Assembly (NCBI GenBank): GCA_027673765.1 | Contig: JAQDWB010000013.1 | Span: 1 to 64,000, forward strand | Origin: Coriobacteriaceae bacterium AM113-163 | GTDB lineage: Bacteria > Actinomycetota > Coriobacteriia > Coriobacteriales > Coriobacteriaceae | Length of the DNA: 64,000 nucleotides | Direction: 5' to 3' | Part shown: positions 33,366-41,915 of the stretch, one piece after another | How positions within the stretch are numbered: position 1 is the first letter of the stretch | How the letters are laid out: the number at the start of each line of letters is the position of its first letter | Translations under genes and position numbers: made by a program | The notes under the pieces: generated by a model | Databases searched by the model: none | What the model saw: the letters and a program-made list of their open reading frames with translations, nothing else | What the model was told of the DNA's origin: nothing

Positions 33366-33409
33366 TAAAACGTTTTTTCACCATGATAAAACGTTTTAGC
33401 AAATATACT
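33366..33409 (+). promoter_or_regulatory. Tandem LacI-type operators and -10 box of xfp
   Basis: TAAAACGTTTTT (33366-33377) and the perfect TAAAACGTTTTA (33387-33398) are 21 bp apart, two helical turns. A -10 candidate TATACT lies at 33404-33409. Binding would block the promoter. Confidence 0.65.
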
Positions 33410-33467
33410 GGTCCCAACGAAAGGTTGCCGTATTGGAGGGTGACCGCACAGCGAAGGGACATAAACA

Positions 33468-35996
33468 ATGGCTAAAACACTGGGGACGCCGTGGCAAAAG
33501 CTGGGCCACGAGGTGCCGGCTTCCGAGCTCGAGGGCGTCGACCTGTATTGGCGTGCCTCGAACTACCTGTCCGTCGGCCAGATTTACCTTCGCTCCAACC
33601 CGCTGATGCGCCCCGACTTTGTTGACGAGAAAACCGGTGAGACGCGCGACTTTGGTCGCCCGGACGTTAAGCACCGCCTGGTCGGTCACTGGGGCACCAC
33701 GCCCGGCATTAACTTCCTGTTCGGCCACGTCAACCGCCTTATTGCCGATCACAACCAGAACGCCATTTTCTTGATGGGACCGGGCCACGGTGGCCCTGCC
33801 GGCACCGCCCAGTCGCTGCTCGATGGCACCTACCGTGAGATTCGTCCCGACATCACCAATGACGAGGCTGGCCTGCAGAAGTTCTTCCGCCAGTTCTCCT
33901 ATCCCGGCGGCATCCCGAGCCACTTTGCGCCCGAGACGCCCGGCTCCATCCACGAGGGCGGCGAGCTCGGCTACACGCTCAGCCATGCCTACGGTGCCGT
34001 CATGGACAACCCGAGCCTGCTGGCCGTGGCCGTGGTGGGCGACGGCGAGTCCGAGACCGGTCCGCTCGCGACCTCTTGGCAGTCCAACAAGCTCGTGAAC
34101 CCGGCAACCGACGGTATCGTCCTGCCGATCCTGCACCTCAACGGCTACAAGATCGCCAACCCCACTATCCTTGCCCGCGTGTCCGACGAGGAGCTCACCA
34201 AGTTCTTTGAGGGCATGGGCTACAAGCCGCACTTCTTTGTCGCCGGCTTTGACGACGAGAGCCACGTGAGCATCCACGAGCGTTTCGCCGCCCTGTTTGA
34301 GCAGGTCTTTGACGAGATCTGCGATATCAAGGCCACCGCTCAGGCCCAGGCCGCCGCGGGCGAGACCGTGGTCCGTCCGGCCTATCCCATGATCGTGTTC
34401 CGCACGCCCAAGGGCTGGACTTGCCCCAAGCACATCGACGGCAAGAAGACCGAGGATTCCTGGCGCGCGCATCAGGTGCCGCTGGCGAGTGCCAAGGACA
34501 CCCACGAGCACTTCCGCGTGCTTCGCGAGTGGCTGCGCTCCTACAAGCCCGAGGAACTCTTTACGCCCGAGGGCCAGGTGCGCCCCGAGGTGACGGCCTT
34601 TATGCCGACCGGCGAGCTGCGCATCGGCGCCAACCCCAACGCGAACGGCGGCAAGGTGCGCCGCGAGCTCGAGCTCCCCGATATTCATGCCCACGAGATT
34701 CCCGTCGCAAGTAAGGGTCATGGCTGGGGCTCCACCGAGGCCGCCCGTGTCTTTGGTGAGTACACCGCCGACGTCCTGGCCAAGAACATGGATGACTTCC
34801 GCATCTTTGGTCCCGACGAGACCGCGTCCAACCGCCTGCAGGCTGCCTACAAGGTGACCAAGAAGCAGTGGGATGCCGGATTCTACGAGGACGAGGCCAA
34901 CGACGAGCTGCTGGCCGGCTCCGGTAAGGTTGTCGAGCAGCTGTCCGAGCACCAATGTGAGGGTTTCCTCGAGGCCTACGTGCTCACCGGCCGCTCCGGT
35001 GTGTGGAGCTCCTACGAGAGCTTTGTCCACGTGGTCGATTCCATGGTCAACCAGCACTGCAAGTGGCTCGAGGCCACCAAGCGCGAGATTCCGTGGCGCG
35101 CCCCCATCAGCGGCCTTAACATTTTGCTGTCGAGCCATGTCTGGCGCCAGGACCACAACGGCTTCTCGCACCAGGACCCCGGCTTTATCGACTTGCTGCT
35201 CAACAAGGCCAACGATACGCATATCGTGAATGCGTACTATCCGGCCGACGCCAACATGGCCCTCGCTGTGGCCGAGCGCGTCTACCAGTCCACTGACTGC
35301 GTCAACGCCATCTTCTGCGGCAAGCAGCCTGCCCCGACCTTCCAGACGGTTGACGAGGCCTGCGCCGAGCTCGCCGAGGGCGTCGCAACCTGGAAGTGGG
35401 CATCGACTGCCGACTCGCTCGCCGAGGCTGACGTCGTGGTTGCCACGTGCGGTGACGTGCCGACGCTTGAGGCCCTGGCTGCAACCGATATGCTGCGCGA
35501 GCTAGGCATTAAGGTGTGGTTCGTTAACGTGGTCGATCTGCTCAAGATTCAGAACGTCTGCGAGAACGACCAGGCCATCAGCGATGAGCGCTGGGCTGAG
35601 CTGTTCGGCTGCGGTGAGAAGCCCGTGCTCTTTGCGTTCCACGCCTATGCCGGCACGATTCGCCGCCTGATCTGGAACCGCCCCGGCCACGACGCCTTCC
35701 GCGTCCACGGCTACGAGGAGAAGGGCTCCACGACCACGCCGTTCGACATGCTGCGTCTGAACAACATGGACCGCTGGGCCCTGGCCGCCGACGTGCTGCG
35801 CATGGTCGACGCCAATAAGTTTGCCGAGCAGATTGATGAGTGGGAGGCCTTCCGCACCGAGGCCTTTGAGTTCGCGTGTGACGAGGGCTTCGATCACCCA
35901 GCCTTTACCGACTGGGTCTGGCCCGACGCTGCGGCTGCAACTGCTGCCGACGGCACGCTCTCCGCAACGCAGATGACCGCGGGCGACAACGAGTAG
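33468..35996 (+). CDS. xfp: Phosphoketolase (xylulose-5-P/fructose-6-P)
   Basis: TPP enzyme splitting xylulose 5-phosphate (and often fructose 6-phosphate) with phosphate to acetyl phosphate plus a shorter sugar phosphate. TPP motif [54 protein letters not shown] and [16 protein letters not shown] are diagnostic. 842 residues, slightly longer than the usual 790-825, with an Ala-rich C-tail. AAGGGA precedes the ATG. Controlled by the adjacent LacI regulator through tandem operators. Substrate preference cannot be read. Confidence 0.95.
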   Translation: MAKTLGTPWQKLGHEVPASELEGVDLYWRASNYLSVGQIYLRSNPLMRPDFVDEKTGETRDFGRPDVKHRLVGHWGTTPGINFLFGHVNRLIADHNQNAIFLMGPGHGGPAGTAQSLLDGTYREIRPDITNDEAGLQKFFRQFSYPGGIPSHFAPETPGSIHEGGELGYTLSHAYGAVMDNPSLLAVAVVGDGESETGPLATSWQSNKLVNPATDGIVLPILHLNGYKIANPTILARVSDEELTKFFEGMGYKPHFFVAGFDDESHVSIHERFAALFEQVFDEICDIKATAQAQAAAGETVVRPAYPMIVFRTPKGWTCPKHIDGKKTEDSWRAHQVPLASAKDTHEHFRVLREWLRSYKPEELFTPEGQVRPEVTAFMPTGELRIGANPNANGGKVRRELELPDIHAHEIPVASKGHGWGSTEAARVFGEYTADVLAKNMDDFRIFGPDETASNRLQAAYKVTKKQWDAGFYEDEANDELLAGSGKVVEQLSEHQCEGFLEAYVLTGRSGVWSSYESFVHVVDSMVNQHCKWLEATKREIPWRAPISGLNILLSSHVWRQDHNGFSHQDPGFIDLLLNKANDTHIVNAYYPADANMALAVAERVYQSTDCVNAIFCGKQPAPTFQTVDEACAELAEGVATWKWASTADSLAEADVVVATCGDVPTLEALAATDMLRELGIKVWFVNVVDLLKIQNVCENDQAISDERWAELFGCGEKPVLFAFHAYAGTIRRLIWNRPGHDAFRVHGYEEKGSTTTPFDMLRLNNMDRWALAADVLRMVDANKFAEQIDEWEAFRTEAFEFACDEGFDHPAFTDWVWPDAAAATAADGTLSATQMTAGDNE

Positions 35997-36023
35997 GTAG
36001 GCATCCGGGACTGCCTCGCGCTG

Positions 36024-36108
36024 GGGCCGCCTCCGGGCCGGTGCCCTTCCTCGGAGAAGTGGGCTTCGCGAACTTCTCCGAGGAAGGGCACCGGCCCGGA
36101 GGCGGCCC
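36024..36108. repeat. Class B hairpin, 37-bp perfect stem, after xfp
   Basis: 36024-36060 pairs without mismatch with 36072-36108; the 11-base loop is GGGCTTCGCGA. Stem top GAGAAGT/ACTTCTC and loop are shared with the next element; the rest of the stem is unique. It starts 27 bases after the xfp stop. Confidence 0.88.
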
Positions 36109-36219
36109 TCTCGACCGTTTCGATATGCGAGGCTGATATTTTTTAATGAAATAGGGACTTTGCTGATGCTGCCTTGGAAGCTGTGTATGTAACTTTGGTC
36201 AGCCAGTGATACATCGCCG

Positions 36220-36292
36220 GGGCCGGGGTGCCTGCTTTGTTTTGAGAAGTTCGCGGAGCCCACTTCTCAAAACAAAGCAGGCACCCCGGCCC
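36220..36292. repeat. Class B hairpin, 31-bp perfect stem (opposite orientation)
   Basis: 36220-36250 pairs without mismatch with 36262-36292; loop TCGCGGAGCCC, whose complement GGGCTCCGCGA differs by one base from the first class B loop. The stem below GAGAAGT is unrelated to that of its neighbour 110 bp away. Confidence 0.88.
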
Positions 36293-36413
36293 TCGTCCGT
36301 GAACTTTTCCGCTGGGCGAGCCATAGACGCCGCGTACCGATAGGGTAAGGCGGCGGCTTGAAATTGGTGCTATATTCAGCTTGAGTTGTTTAATGCTAGT
36401 ACGGAAGGCTGAT

Positions 36414-36902
36414 ATGGGGCTGTTCAAGAAGAAAAACCCGCAGGATGCCTTTGATCCCGATGTGTTTACCATCACGGATACGATTTTGGACCCGCCGCGG
36501 TTTACGTTTTTGCCGGCTATCTACCAGGATGCCACGCGCCGCAAGTGGGCCGTGCATCAGCGCGGCGGCGAGCCGAAGATTTTTGACTATGCGGACGTGT
36601 TGCAGTGCGAAGTAGCCGAGGCGGGCGATCAGGAGGCCGATGAAGCGGTCTCTAAACAGGAACTTGCCCAGCGTATTCTGGCAAATCCCGCTAAGGCGGC
36701 AAAAATGAACGCAGCCAAGCGTAATATGTGTCTTGGTATGGGCGTTGTTGTGGCGGTTCAGACGGGAAAAGACGAGGTTTCCAAACTAGAGATTCCCGTT
36801 ATGACCGATGAAGTCAAACGCGATTCAAGCCTGTATAAGTCGTATCGGAATGTCGCCGAGAAGATCAAGGCCGAATTTGATGCCATGGGTGGTCTGGCCT
36901 AA
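36414..36902 (+). CDS. Hypothetical cytoplasmic protein
   Basis: 163 residues, start supported by GGAAGG 5 bases upstream. Begins MGLFKKKNPQDAFDPD, then RFTFLPAIYQDATRRKWAVHQR and IFDYADVLQCEVAEAGD, which recall small proteins with a self-contained beta domain similar to DUF4428 C-terminal regions. No signal or membrane segment. An Ala/Lys-rich helix (NPAKAAKMNAAKRNM) is in the middle. It is followed closely by two GntR genes, but no functional link is visible. Confidence 0.75.
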   Translation: MGLFKKKNPQDAFDPDVFTITDTILDPPRFTFLPAIYQDATRRKWAVHQRGGEPKIFDYADVLQCEVAEAGDQEADEAVSKQELAQRILANPAKAAKMNAAKRNMCLGMGVVVAVQTGKDEVSKLEIPVMTDEVKRDSSLYKSYRNVAEKIKAEFDAMGGLA

Positions 36903-36940
36903 TTTTGGCGACATACGTTTCTGAACGAGGAGTCTGTGCA

Positions 36941-37708
36941 ATGGCAGGCGAATCTTATGCAATTCCCCCCAAAGATCGTGCTGTTGAGGGGATTCTTTGG
37001 TATATCCAGCACCATCAGCTTGCCGGCGGCGATCGCCTGCCGGCTGAGCGCGTGCTGTGCGAAGAGATTGGCGTTTCGCGTACGGCGTTGCGCGCCGGTA
37101 TCACGCGGCTCATCTCGTGTGGAACGCTCGAGAGCCGTCGCGGATCGGGTACGTATGTGTGTCCTCCCAAACCGCTCAATATCTTTCAGGAAACGTATAA
37201 CTTCTCCGATGCTGTGCGGACTGCCGGCCTGTACCCCTCTTCTCGTCTGGTTTCAACCGGGGCCATCGAGGCGGATGAGGCGCTTGCCGACAAGCTTGGG
37301 GTTGCTGTAGGCGCTCCTTTGCTCCGCATGCAGCGTGTTCGACTTATTGAGGGCGAGCCGGCGTCAATCGAGACGGCTCACGTTAACCTGTCCCTGTGCC
37401 CCTCGCTTCCCGATCACGATTTTGAGTGTGAGAGCCTTTACGATGTCTTGCTCAAAGAAGGTGGCGTGCGCGTTGAGCATGGACGTGAGCATATCTCCAT
37501 CTCGCGTTTGAACGCCGAAGAGGCCGAGTTGCTCCAGCAAGAAGAGGGAACGCCGGTGTTCTATGAGAGCACGATAGAATTTGATAGGGACATGCGTTTT
37601 GTGGAGCATTGCAAATCGGTGATTTTGCCCACAAAGTTCCGCTTTGCCGATAACGGCGAAAAGAACGGCATGAGGAGCGTGGCAGGTGAACAATGGCTGA
37701 AACAGTAG
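36941..37708 (+). CDS. GntR/HutC-family regulator 1
   Basis: 255 residues. Winged helix (about 10-75; LPAERVLCEEIGVSRTALRAGITRL) and UTRA ligand domain (about 90-245). GAGGAG lies 10 bases before the ATG at 36941; the frame opens at a TTG at 36905. It overlaps the second GntR gene by 16 bases. Likely controls the Amadori cluster downstream. Confidence 0.85.
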   Translation: MAGESYAIPPKDRAVEGILWYIQHHQLAGGDRLPAERVLCEEIGVSRTALRAGITRLISCGTLESRRGSGTYVCPPKPLNIFQETYNFSDAVRTAGLYPSSRLVSTGAIEADEALADKLGVAVGAPLLRMQRVRLIEGEPASIETAHVNLSLCPSLPDHDFECESLYDVLLKEGGVRVEHGREHISISRLNAEEAELLQQEEGTPVFYESTIEFDRDMRFVEHCKSVILPTKFRFADNGEKNGMRSVAGEQWLKQ

Positions 37709-38406
37709 ATGCCACCCCGGTTTATATGCGCATTCGACGCCGCATCGAGGAGCGTATCGAGCGCGGTATATATCCTACGGGTTCCATGATTCCGTCCGAA
37801 AAGGACCTCGCCGAGGAATTTGGTACGACGCGCTTGACCATCCGAAGCGCTGTCGATGAGCTGGTTCGGCGTGGGCAGATTCGACGCGTCCGCGGAAAGG
37901 GCGCGTTTGTGGCACAGAAAGTGCCCGTTGCCTACGAGCGAACGGGAGGCTTTCGCGAATCAGTTCGTGCTTCGGGCGGCGAGCCGTCCGTCCGCATCCT
38001 CGCGCGTTCCAAGCGTTATGCGGGTCCATATTATGCCAACCTGTTTGGCATTGCCGAGGACGATTTACTGTATTCGATTCGGCGTTTGAACTGCGTCAAC
38101 GGCGATCCCGTATCGATTGAGATGGCGTTCATCCCGTGCCTGCTGTTTCCCACAATCGAAGATATTGACGTGTCGGTCTTCAGTTTGTACGAGACCTATG
38201 AGATGTTGGGCCGAAAGCCGGTCATGGCACAGGAAAAGCTCGATATCGAAGCGCTGGGCGCGCGAGATGCCGGCCTGCTTGGACTGGAGCAGGGCGATCT
38301 TGCCTTGACGCTTGAGTGCGTGAGCTTCGATGCGAGCGGACAGGCCATCGAGTATGTTAAGTCCTTTAACCGTGGCGACGCAGGCGGCTATACCTATACG
38401 TACTAG
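37693..38406 (+). CDS. GntR/HutC-family regulator 2
   Basis: 237 residues; winged helix (1-75; MIPSEKDLAEEFGTTRLTIRSAVDEL) and UTRA domain. AGGTGA precedes the ATG inside the end of regulator 1, so the two are translationally coupled. They share fold but little sequence, so this is not a recent tandem duplication. Probable sensor for a phosphorylated amino sugar or Amadori compound. Confidence 0.87.
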   Translation: MAETVDATPVYMRIRRRIEERIERGIYPTGSMIPSEKDLAEEFGTTRLTIRSAVDELVRRGQIRRVRGKGAFVAQKVPVAYERTGGFRESVRASGGEPSVRILARSKRYAGPYYANLFGIAEDDLLYSIRRLNCVNGDPVSIEMAFIPCLLFPTIEDIDVSVFSLYETYEMLGRKPVMAQEKLDIEALGARDAGLLGLEQGDLALTLECVSFDASGQAIEYVKSFNRGDAGGYTYTY

Positions 38407-38528
38407 CTGGTGTTTTGTGAATAACGGCTGGGAAACTAACCAGTTTTGATCGTTGAGTCAGCTGTATACACAACCTTACATGGCTCAAAATCGACCGTTC
38501 GCCGAAGGGGATAAATTACTCGACAAAG

Positions 38529-38578
38529 AGGTATCAAAAAGCCGTAACCTGTAACCGTGATTGGTATCAAATACTAAT
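38529..38578. promoter_or_regulatory. GGTATCAAA boxes before the SIS gene
   Basis: ATTGGTATCAAATACTAAT (38560-38578) is an imperfect palindrome around GTAT-CAA-ATAC, and GGTATCAAA also occurs at 38530-38538. GntR/HutC operators often have GTAT/ATAC half-sites, so these are operator candidates for the two upstream regulators. Confidence 0.45.
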
Positions 38579-38599
38579 GATTTGTTACGAGGTGAGACG

Positions 38600-39715
38600 A
38601 TGAAGATGCTCGATTACGTTCAGCGCGCCCATGTGCGTATGGGAGAGAACCTCGAACGTTCGTCTGAGCTGGTAGCACTGCTCGTTGATATTTTCCAGTC
38701 CGGTTCTTTTAACGCACTGCGCATCGTTGCTTCGGGTTCGTCGCGCCATGCCGCCGATTGCGCCCGCGATTACCTGCAAGATGCGCTGCAGATGCAGGTG
38801 TCCGTTGTGACGCCTGAGGCCTTCGTCGATTTTGAGCACACCTATCCGCGGCATGCGCTCAACATCGCCGTCTCGCAGAGCGGCTATTCGACCAATACGA
38901 TTGCGGCGCTCGATTACATGCGCACGCACGATATGGCTGCAGTTGCGCTCACGGCAAACGTCGAGGCACCCATCAAGGGGCACGCTGACGTCGTTCTTGA
39001 CTACGGTGTAGGCGTCGAGTCGGTGGACTTTGTGACTCTGGGCGTCGAGGTTCTCGTTGAGTACCTGGTGCTCTTTGGTATTTACGGCGGCCAGGCGCGC
39101 GGAACGATTGATGCCAAGGGCGTTGCCCAGCGTCTTGACGACCTGCGCGAGGCTATCCAGGCTAATGCCGTGATGTGCAAGATCGCCGAGGCATATGTCC
39201 AAGACCACATACTCGAGCTTTCTGAGCACATGCCCGCCATGGTTGTCGGCAACGGCCCCAACTATGGCGTTGCCGAAGAGGCGGCCCTCAAGCTGAGCGA
39301 GACCATCAAGATTCCTGCCATGCATCACGAGGGCGAGGAGTTCGTCCACGGTCCCGAGATGCAGATAACCCCAGGCTACCTGGTGTTTATCGTCGACGAC
39401 CCGCAGGGGTCGGAGCGTCTTGCGAATATCGCCGATGCGCTATCGAACGTTACGACAAAAACGGTGCTGCTCACAGCCCATCCCAGGGGTAGGGCTCACG
39501 AGGTTGCGGTGCCTCAGGTGGCTCCGCTGCTCAGCGCAATTCCCAATCTTGTGTTCTTCCAGACGATTGCGGCAATAATCGCCGAGCGTCTGAAGTCATG
39601 GGACGTGCACCCGTATCTCGATGCCGTCTCCAAGCAAATGGAGGTCAAGGCAGAGGGCTACGAAGAGTCAGTCAATGCGCTTAAGGCCAAAGCGGCCGAG
39701 TGTTACGGAATGTAA
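38600..39715 (+). CDS. SIS-domain protein, GlmS-isomerase-like (possible Amadori 6-P deglycase)
   Basis: 371 residues with two SIS domains (about 30-170 and 205-345): IVASGSSRHAADCARDYLQD, SQSGYSTNTIAALDY and a second site AMVVGNGPNYGVAEEAALKLSETIKIPAMHHEGEEF that carries the GlmS-type catalytic Glu/His region. No glutaminase domain, so it does not make glucosamine 6-P. Such stand-alone enzymes include deglycases for fructoselysine-6-P and glucoselysine-6-P. GAGGTGAG precedes the ATG at 38600. Followed by a FrlB-like gene and a FrlC-like gene. Confidence 0.82.
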   Translation: MKMLDYVQRAHVRMGENLERSSELVALLVDIFQSGSFNALRIVASGSSRHAADCARDYLQDALQMQVSVVTPEAFVDFEHTYPRHALNIAVSQSGYSTNTIAALDYMRTHDMAAVALTANVEAPIKGHADVVLDYGVGVESVDFVTLGVEVLVEYLVLFGIYGGQARGTIDAKGVAQRLDDLREAIQANAVMCKIAEAYVQDHILELSEHMPAMVVGNGPNYGVAEEAALKLSETIKIPAMHHEGEEFVHGPEMQITPGYLVFIVDDPQGSERLANIADALSNVTTKTVLLTAHPRGRAHEVAVPQVAPLLSAIPNLVFFQTIAAIIAERLKSWDVHPYLDAVSKQMEVKAEGYEESVNALKAKAAECYGM

Positions 39716-39774
39716 GCGGGTTTGATGCCCGTTGGCATGGGGGGTGTGGAGACAGCCCCAGAAAGGAGAGACAA

Positions 39775-40836
39775 ATGAAGGAAACCGAGAAGATCGAGAT
39801 CATGCATTTCGACCAGGAGGGCTACCTCGAGGACGGCAAGGCGCTCTACGAGACCGGCAAGAAGATGACCGCGCTCGCCGACAAGGTCGCCGACGAGGGC
39901 TACGACGCCGTGTTCCTGATGGGCGTCGGCGGCACCTGGGACGAGCTCATGCAGCTCGAGTACCTCATGAACAAGTTCGGCGACCGCGACCTCGAGGTCT
40001 ACCTGATCCACGCCGCCGAGTGGAACGTCATGGGCCACAAGCGCATGACCGAGAAGTCCGTCGTGCTCACCGCCTCCGAGTCCGGCACCACCCCCGAGGT
40101 CCTCGAGGCCGTCAAGAAGATGAAGGAAAAGGGCATTCGTGTCTACGCCATGACCAAGCCCGAGGGTCTCATCGGCCAGGCTGTCGGCGCCGAGAATTGC
40201 GTCAAGATGGCTTCCGATCATGGTAACGGCGGCTGCGAGATGGGCTACTACCTCGCCGACTGCTTCGGCCTGCGCCTGCTCAACCGCCGCGGCTGCTTCC
40301 CGCAGTTCGATAAGTTCATCGAGCAGACCAAGGACGTTTGGACCCACCTGGTCGACATCCGCAAGAGCTTCGAGCCGCGCGCCGAGGAGCTCGCCAAGAA
40401 GTACGCCCTGGCCCCCTACACCATGTTCATCGGCTCCGGCGCCCTGTGGGGCGAGACGATCCTGTTCTCGATGTGCATCCTCGAGGAGATGCAGTGGAAG
40501 CGCACCCGCTACATCACCTCGGCCGACTTCTTCCACGGCACCCTCGAGCTCGTGGAGCCGGGCGTCCCGGTCTTCCTGTTCATGGGCGAGGACGAGAACC
40601 GCAAGCTCGACGAGCGCGTCCGCGCGTTCCTCAACCGCGGCGTGACCGGCGACACCGACATCAACATCATCGACACCGCCGAGTTCGCGATCCCCGGCCT
40701 TGACGACGAGTTCCGCGTCATCGTGTCTCCGTGGATCCTCTCCTCGCTGATCACCGATCGCCTTGCCGCTTACTACGAGACGGTCACCAAGCACAACCTC
40801 AACTACCGTCGTTACTATCACCAGTTCGACTACTAA
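39775..40836 (+). CDS. SIS-domain sugar-phosphate deglycase, FrlB-like
   Basis: 353 residues. Two SIS domains: GVGGTWDELMQLEY, TASESGTTPEVLEAVKKMKEKG in the first, IGSGALWGETILFSMCILEEMQW in the second, close to FrlB, which splits fructoselysine 6-phosphate into lysine and glucose 6-phosphate. Very strong ribosome site AAAGGAGAG and a codon bias to preferred codons suggest high expression. C-terminus NLNYRRYYHQFDY fits FrlB-type proteins. Substrate could be another Amadori compound. Confidence 0.82.
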   Translation: MKETEKIEIMHFDQEGYLEDGKALYETGKKMTALADKVADEGYDAVFLMGVGGTWDELMQLEYLMNKFGDRDLEVYLIHAAEWNVMGHKRMTEKSVVLTASESGTTPEVLEAVKKMKEKGIRVYAMTKPEGLIGQAVGAENCVKMASDHGNGGCEMGYYLADCFGLRLLNRRGCFPQFDKFIEQTKDVWTHLVDIRKSFEPRAEELAKKYALAPYTMFIGSGALWGETILFSMCILEEMQWKRTRYITSADFFHGTLELVEPGVPVFLFMGEDENRKLDERVRAFLNRGVTGDTDINIIDTAEFAIPGLDDEFRVIVSPWILSSLITDRLAAYYETVTKHNLNYRRYYHQFDY

Positions 40837-40909
40837 GAGCAAATAACGTTTGTGTAATTGGGCCTCGCTCCTCTATGGAACGGGGCCTCGTTTGGGTTGG
40901 AGAGTAATT

Positions 40910-41746
40910 ATGAGCTATCCACAGCTTGCCGTCATGAATATCAGCCATCGCTATTTTGACCTTGAGGAATTCTTTTCCTCGGCAGCGGCCTCGGGCTACA
41001 CGTGTTGCGAGCTTTGGACCGGGGCGATGCATCTGTATGTCGATTGCCATGGATACGATTCGCTCGAGCAGGTGCGGGAGCTGTCGCAGCGGTATGGAGT
41101 TCGGATTGTTGGGCTTTGTCCCGAACAGAACAACCCCAAGCCGTGGAATATCGCGGCGCGTGGGAATGAGGCGCGTGCCCGCACGCTCGCGTACTTTAAG
41201 AACGTTGTGGATATCGCGGCGGAACTTGGAGCCGAGCAGGTCATGGTCTCGAGCGGCTGGGCATTTTTGAACGAGCCGATCGAGGACGCGTGGGGTCGCA
41301 GCGCCTCGATGCTGCGTGCGATTGCCGAGCATGCGGGAGAACGCGGCGTGCGACTGGTGCTCGAAGCCCTACAGCCGGTTGAGTCGATGATCGTGAACTC
41401 GGCGGCCGATACGAAGCGCATGATCGAGGCAGTTGATCATCCGGCACTTAAGGCGTGTCTGGATATGGGCGCCATGGCGGTGGCGGGGGATACCATCGAC
41501 GATTACTTCGATCTGCTTGGCGATGATGTCGCCCACGTGCATTTTGTCGATGTTGCGGCAGATGGCACGACGCATCTTGCCTGGGGTGACGGCGACCGCG
41601 ATATGCGCGCTGACCTGGATAGGCTGGTGGCGCGCGGCTATCGCGGAGTTGTTTCAGCCGAGACCTATGACGGGCGCTATTTTGCCGACCCCGCAGCTGC
41701 CGATGTGCAGGTAATGGCAGAGTATCGTCGTGCGATTGGCGCCTAG
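40910..41746 (+). CDS. Xylose-isomerase-like TIM barrel, FrlC-type epimerase
   Basis: 278 residues, AP-endonuclease-2/xylose isomerase-like fold. Metal-site residues appear in VLEALQPVESMIVNS (Glu), CLDMGAMAV (Asp), HVHFVDVAADGTTH (His) and SAETYDG (Glu). Similar in length and order to fructoselysine 3-epimerase FrlC, which turns psicoselysine into fructoselysine. Context after two SIS proteins supports that. GGAGAG before the ATG. A FrlD-type kinase and a dedicated transporter are not in this stretch. Confidence 0.78.
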   Translation: MSYPQLAVMNISHRYFDLEEFFSSAAASGYTCCELWTGAMHLYVDCHGYDSLEQVRELSQRYGVRIVGLCPEQNNPKPWNIAARGNEARARTLAYFKNVVDIAAELGAEQVMVSSGWAFLNEPIEDAWGRSASMLRAIAEHAGERGVRLVLEALQPVESMIVNSAADTKRMIEAVDHPALKACLDMGAMAVAGDTIDDYFDLLGDDVAHVHFVDVAADGTTHLAWGDGDRDMRADLDRLVARGYRGVVSAETYDGRYFADPAAADVQVMAEYRRAIGA

Positions 41747-41848
41747 GTGGGGTTGGGCTGCGGCAATCTGCCCCATGTTTCCAAATGAATACGGTGTGAG
41801 CGGCTGCGACGGATTTCCCCCGCAAACACTCTAGTATGCTAAAGTACC

Positions 41849-41880
41849 CAGAAGACCGGCGGAGCTATGCCGGTCTTCTG
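41849..41880 (+). terminator. Hairpin in front of the his operon
   Basis: A 12-bp stem around GAAGACCGGC/GCCGGTCTTC with an 8-base loop, followed by TTCTAT. It could end the FrlC-type transcript or, if a promoter near TATGCT (41834) is used, act as a short leader structure of the his operon. No T-box sequence or His-rich leader peptide is seen. Confidence 0.55.
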
Positions 41881-41915
41881 TTCTATACGAAGTACAGCAT
41901 GAGGAGGCTCACCAG

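Noticed and set aside
33396..35222. 608-codon minus-strand frame opposite xfp
   Set aside because: Antisense shadow of a highly codon-biased gene; no motifs. The same applies to the long minus-strand frames over the his operon (43461-49648) and over 4487-5659.
41757..41915. T-box or histidine leader peptide before hisZG
   Set aside because: No TGGNACC-type T-box sequence and no run of His codons; only a simple hairpin.
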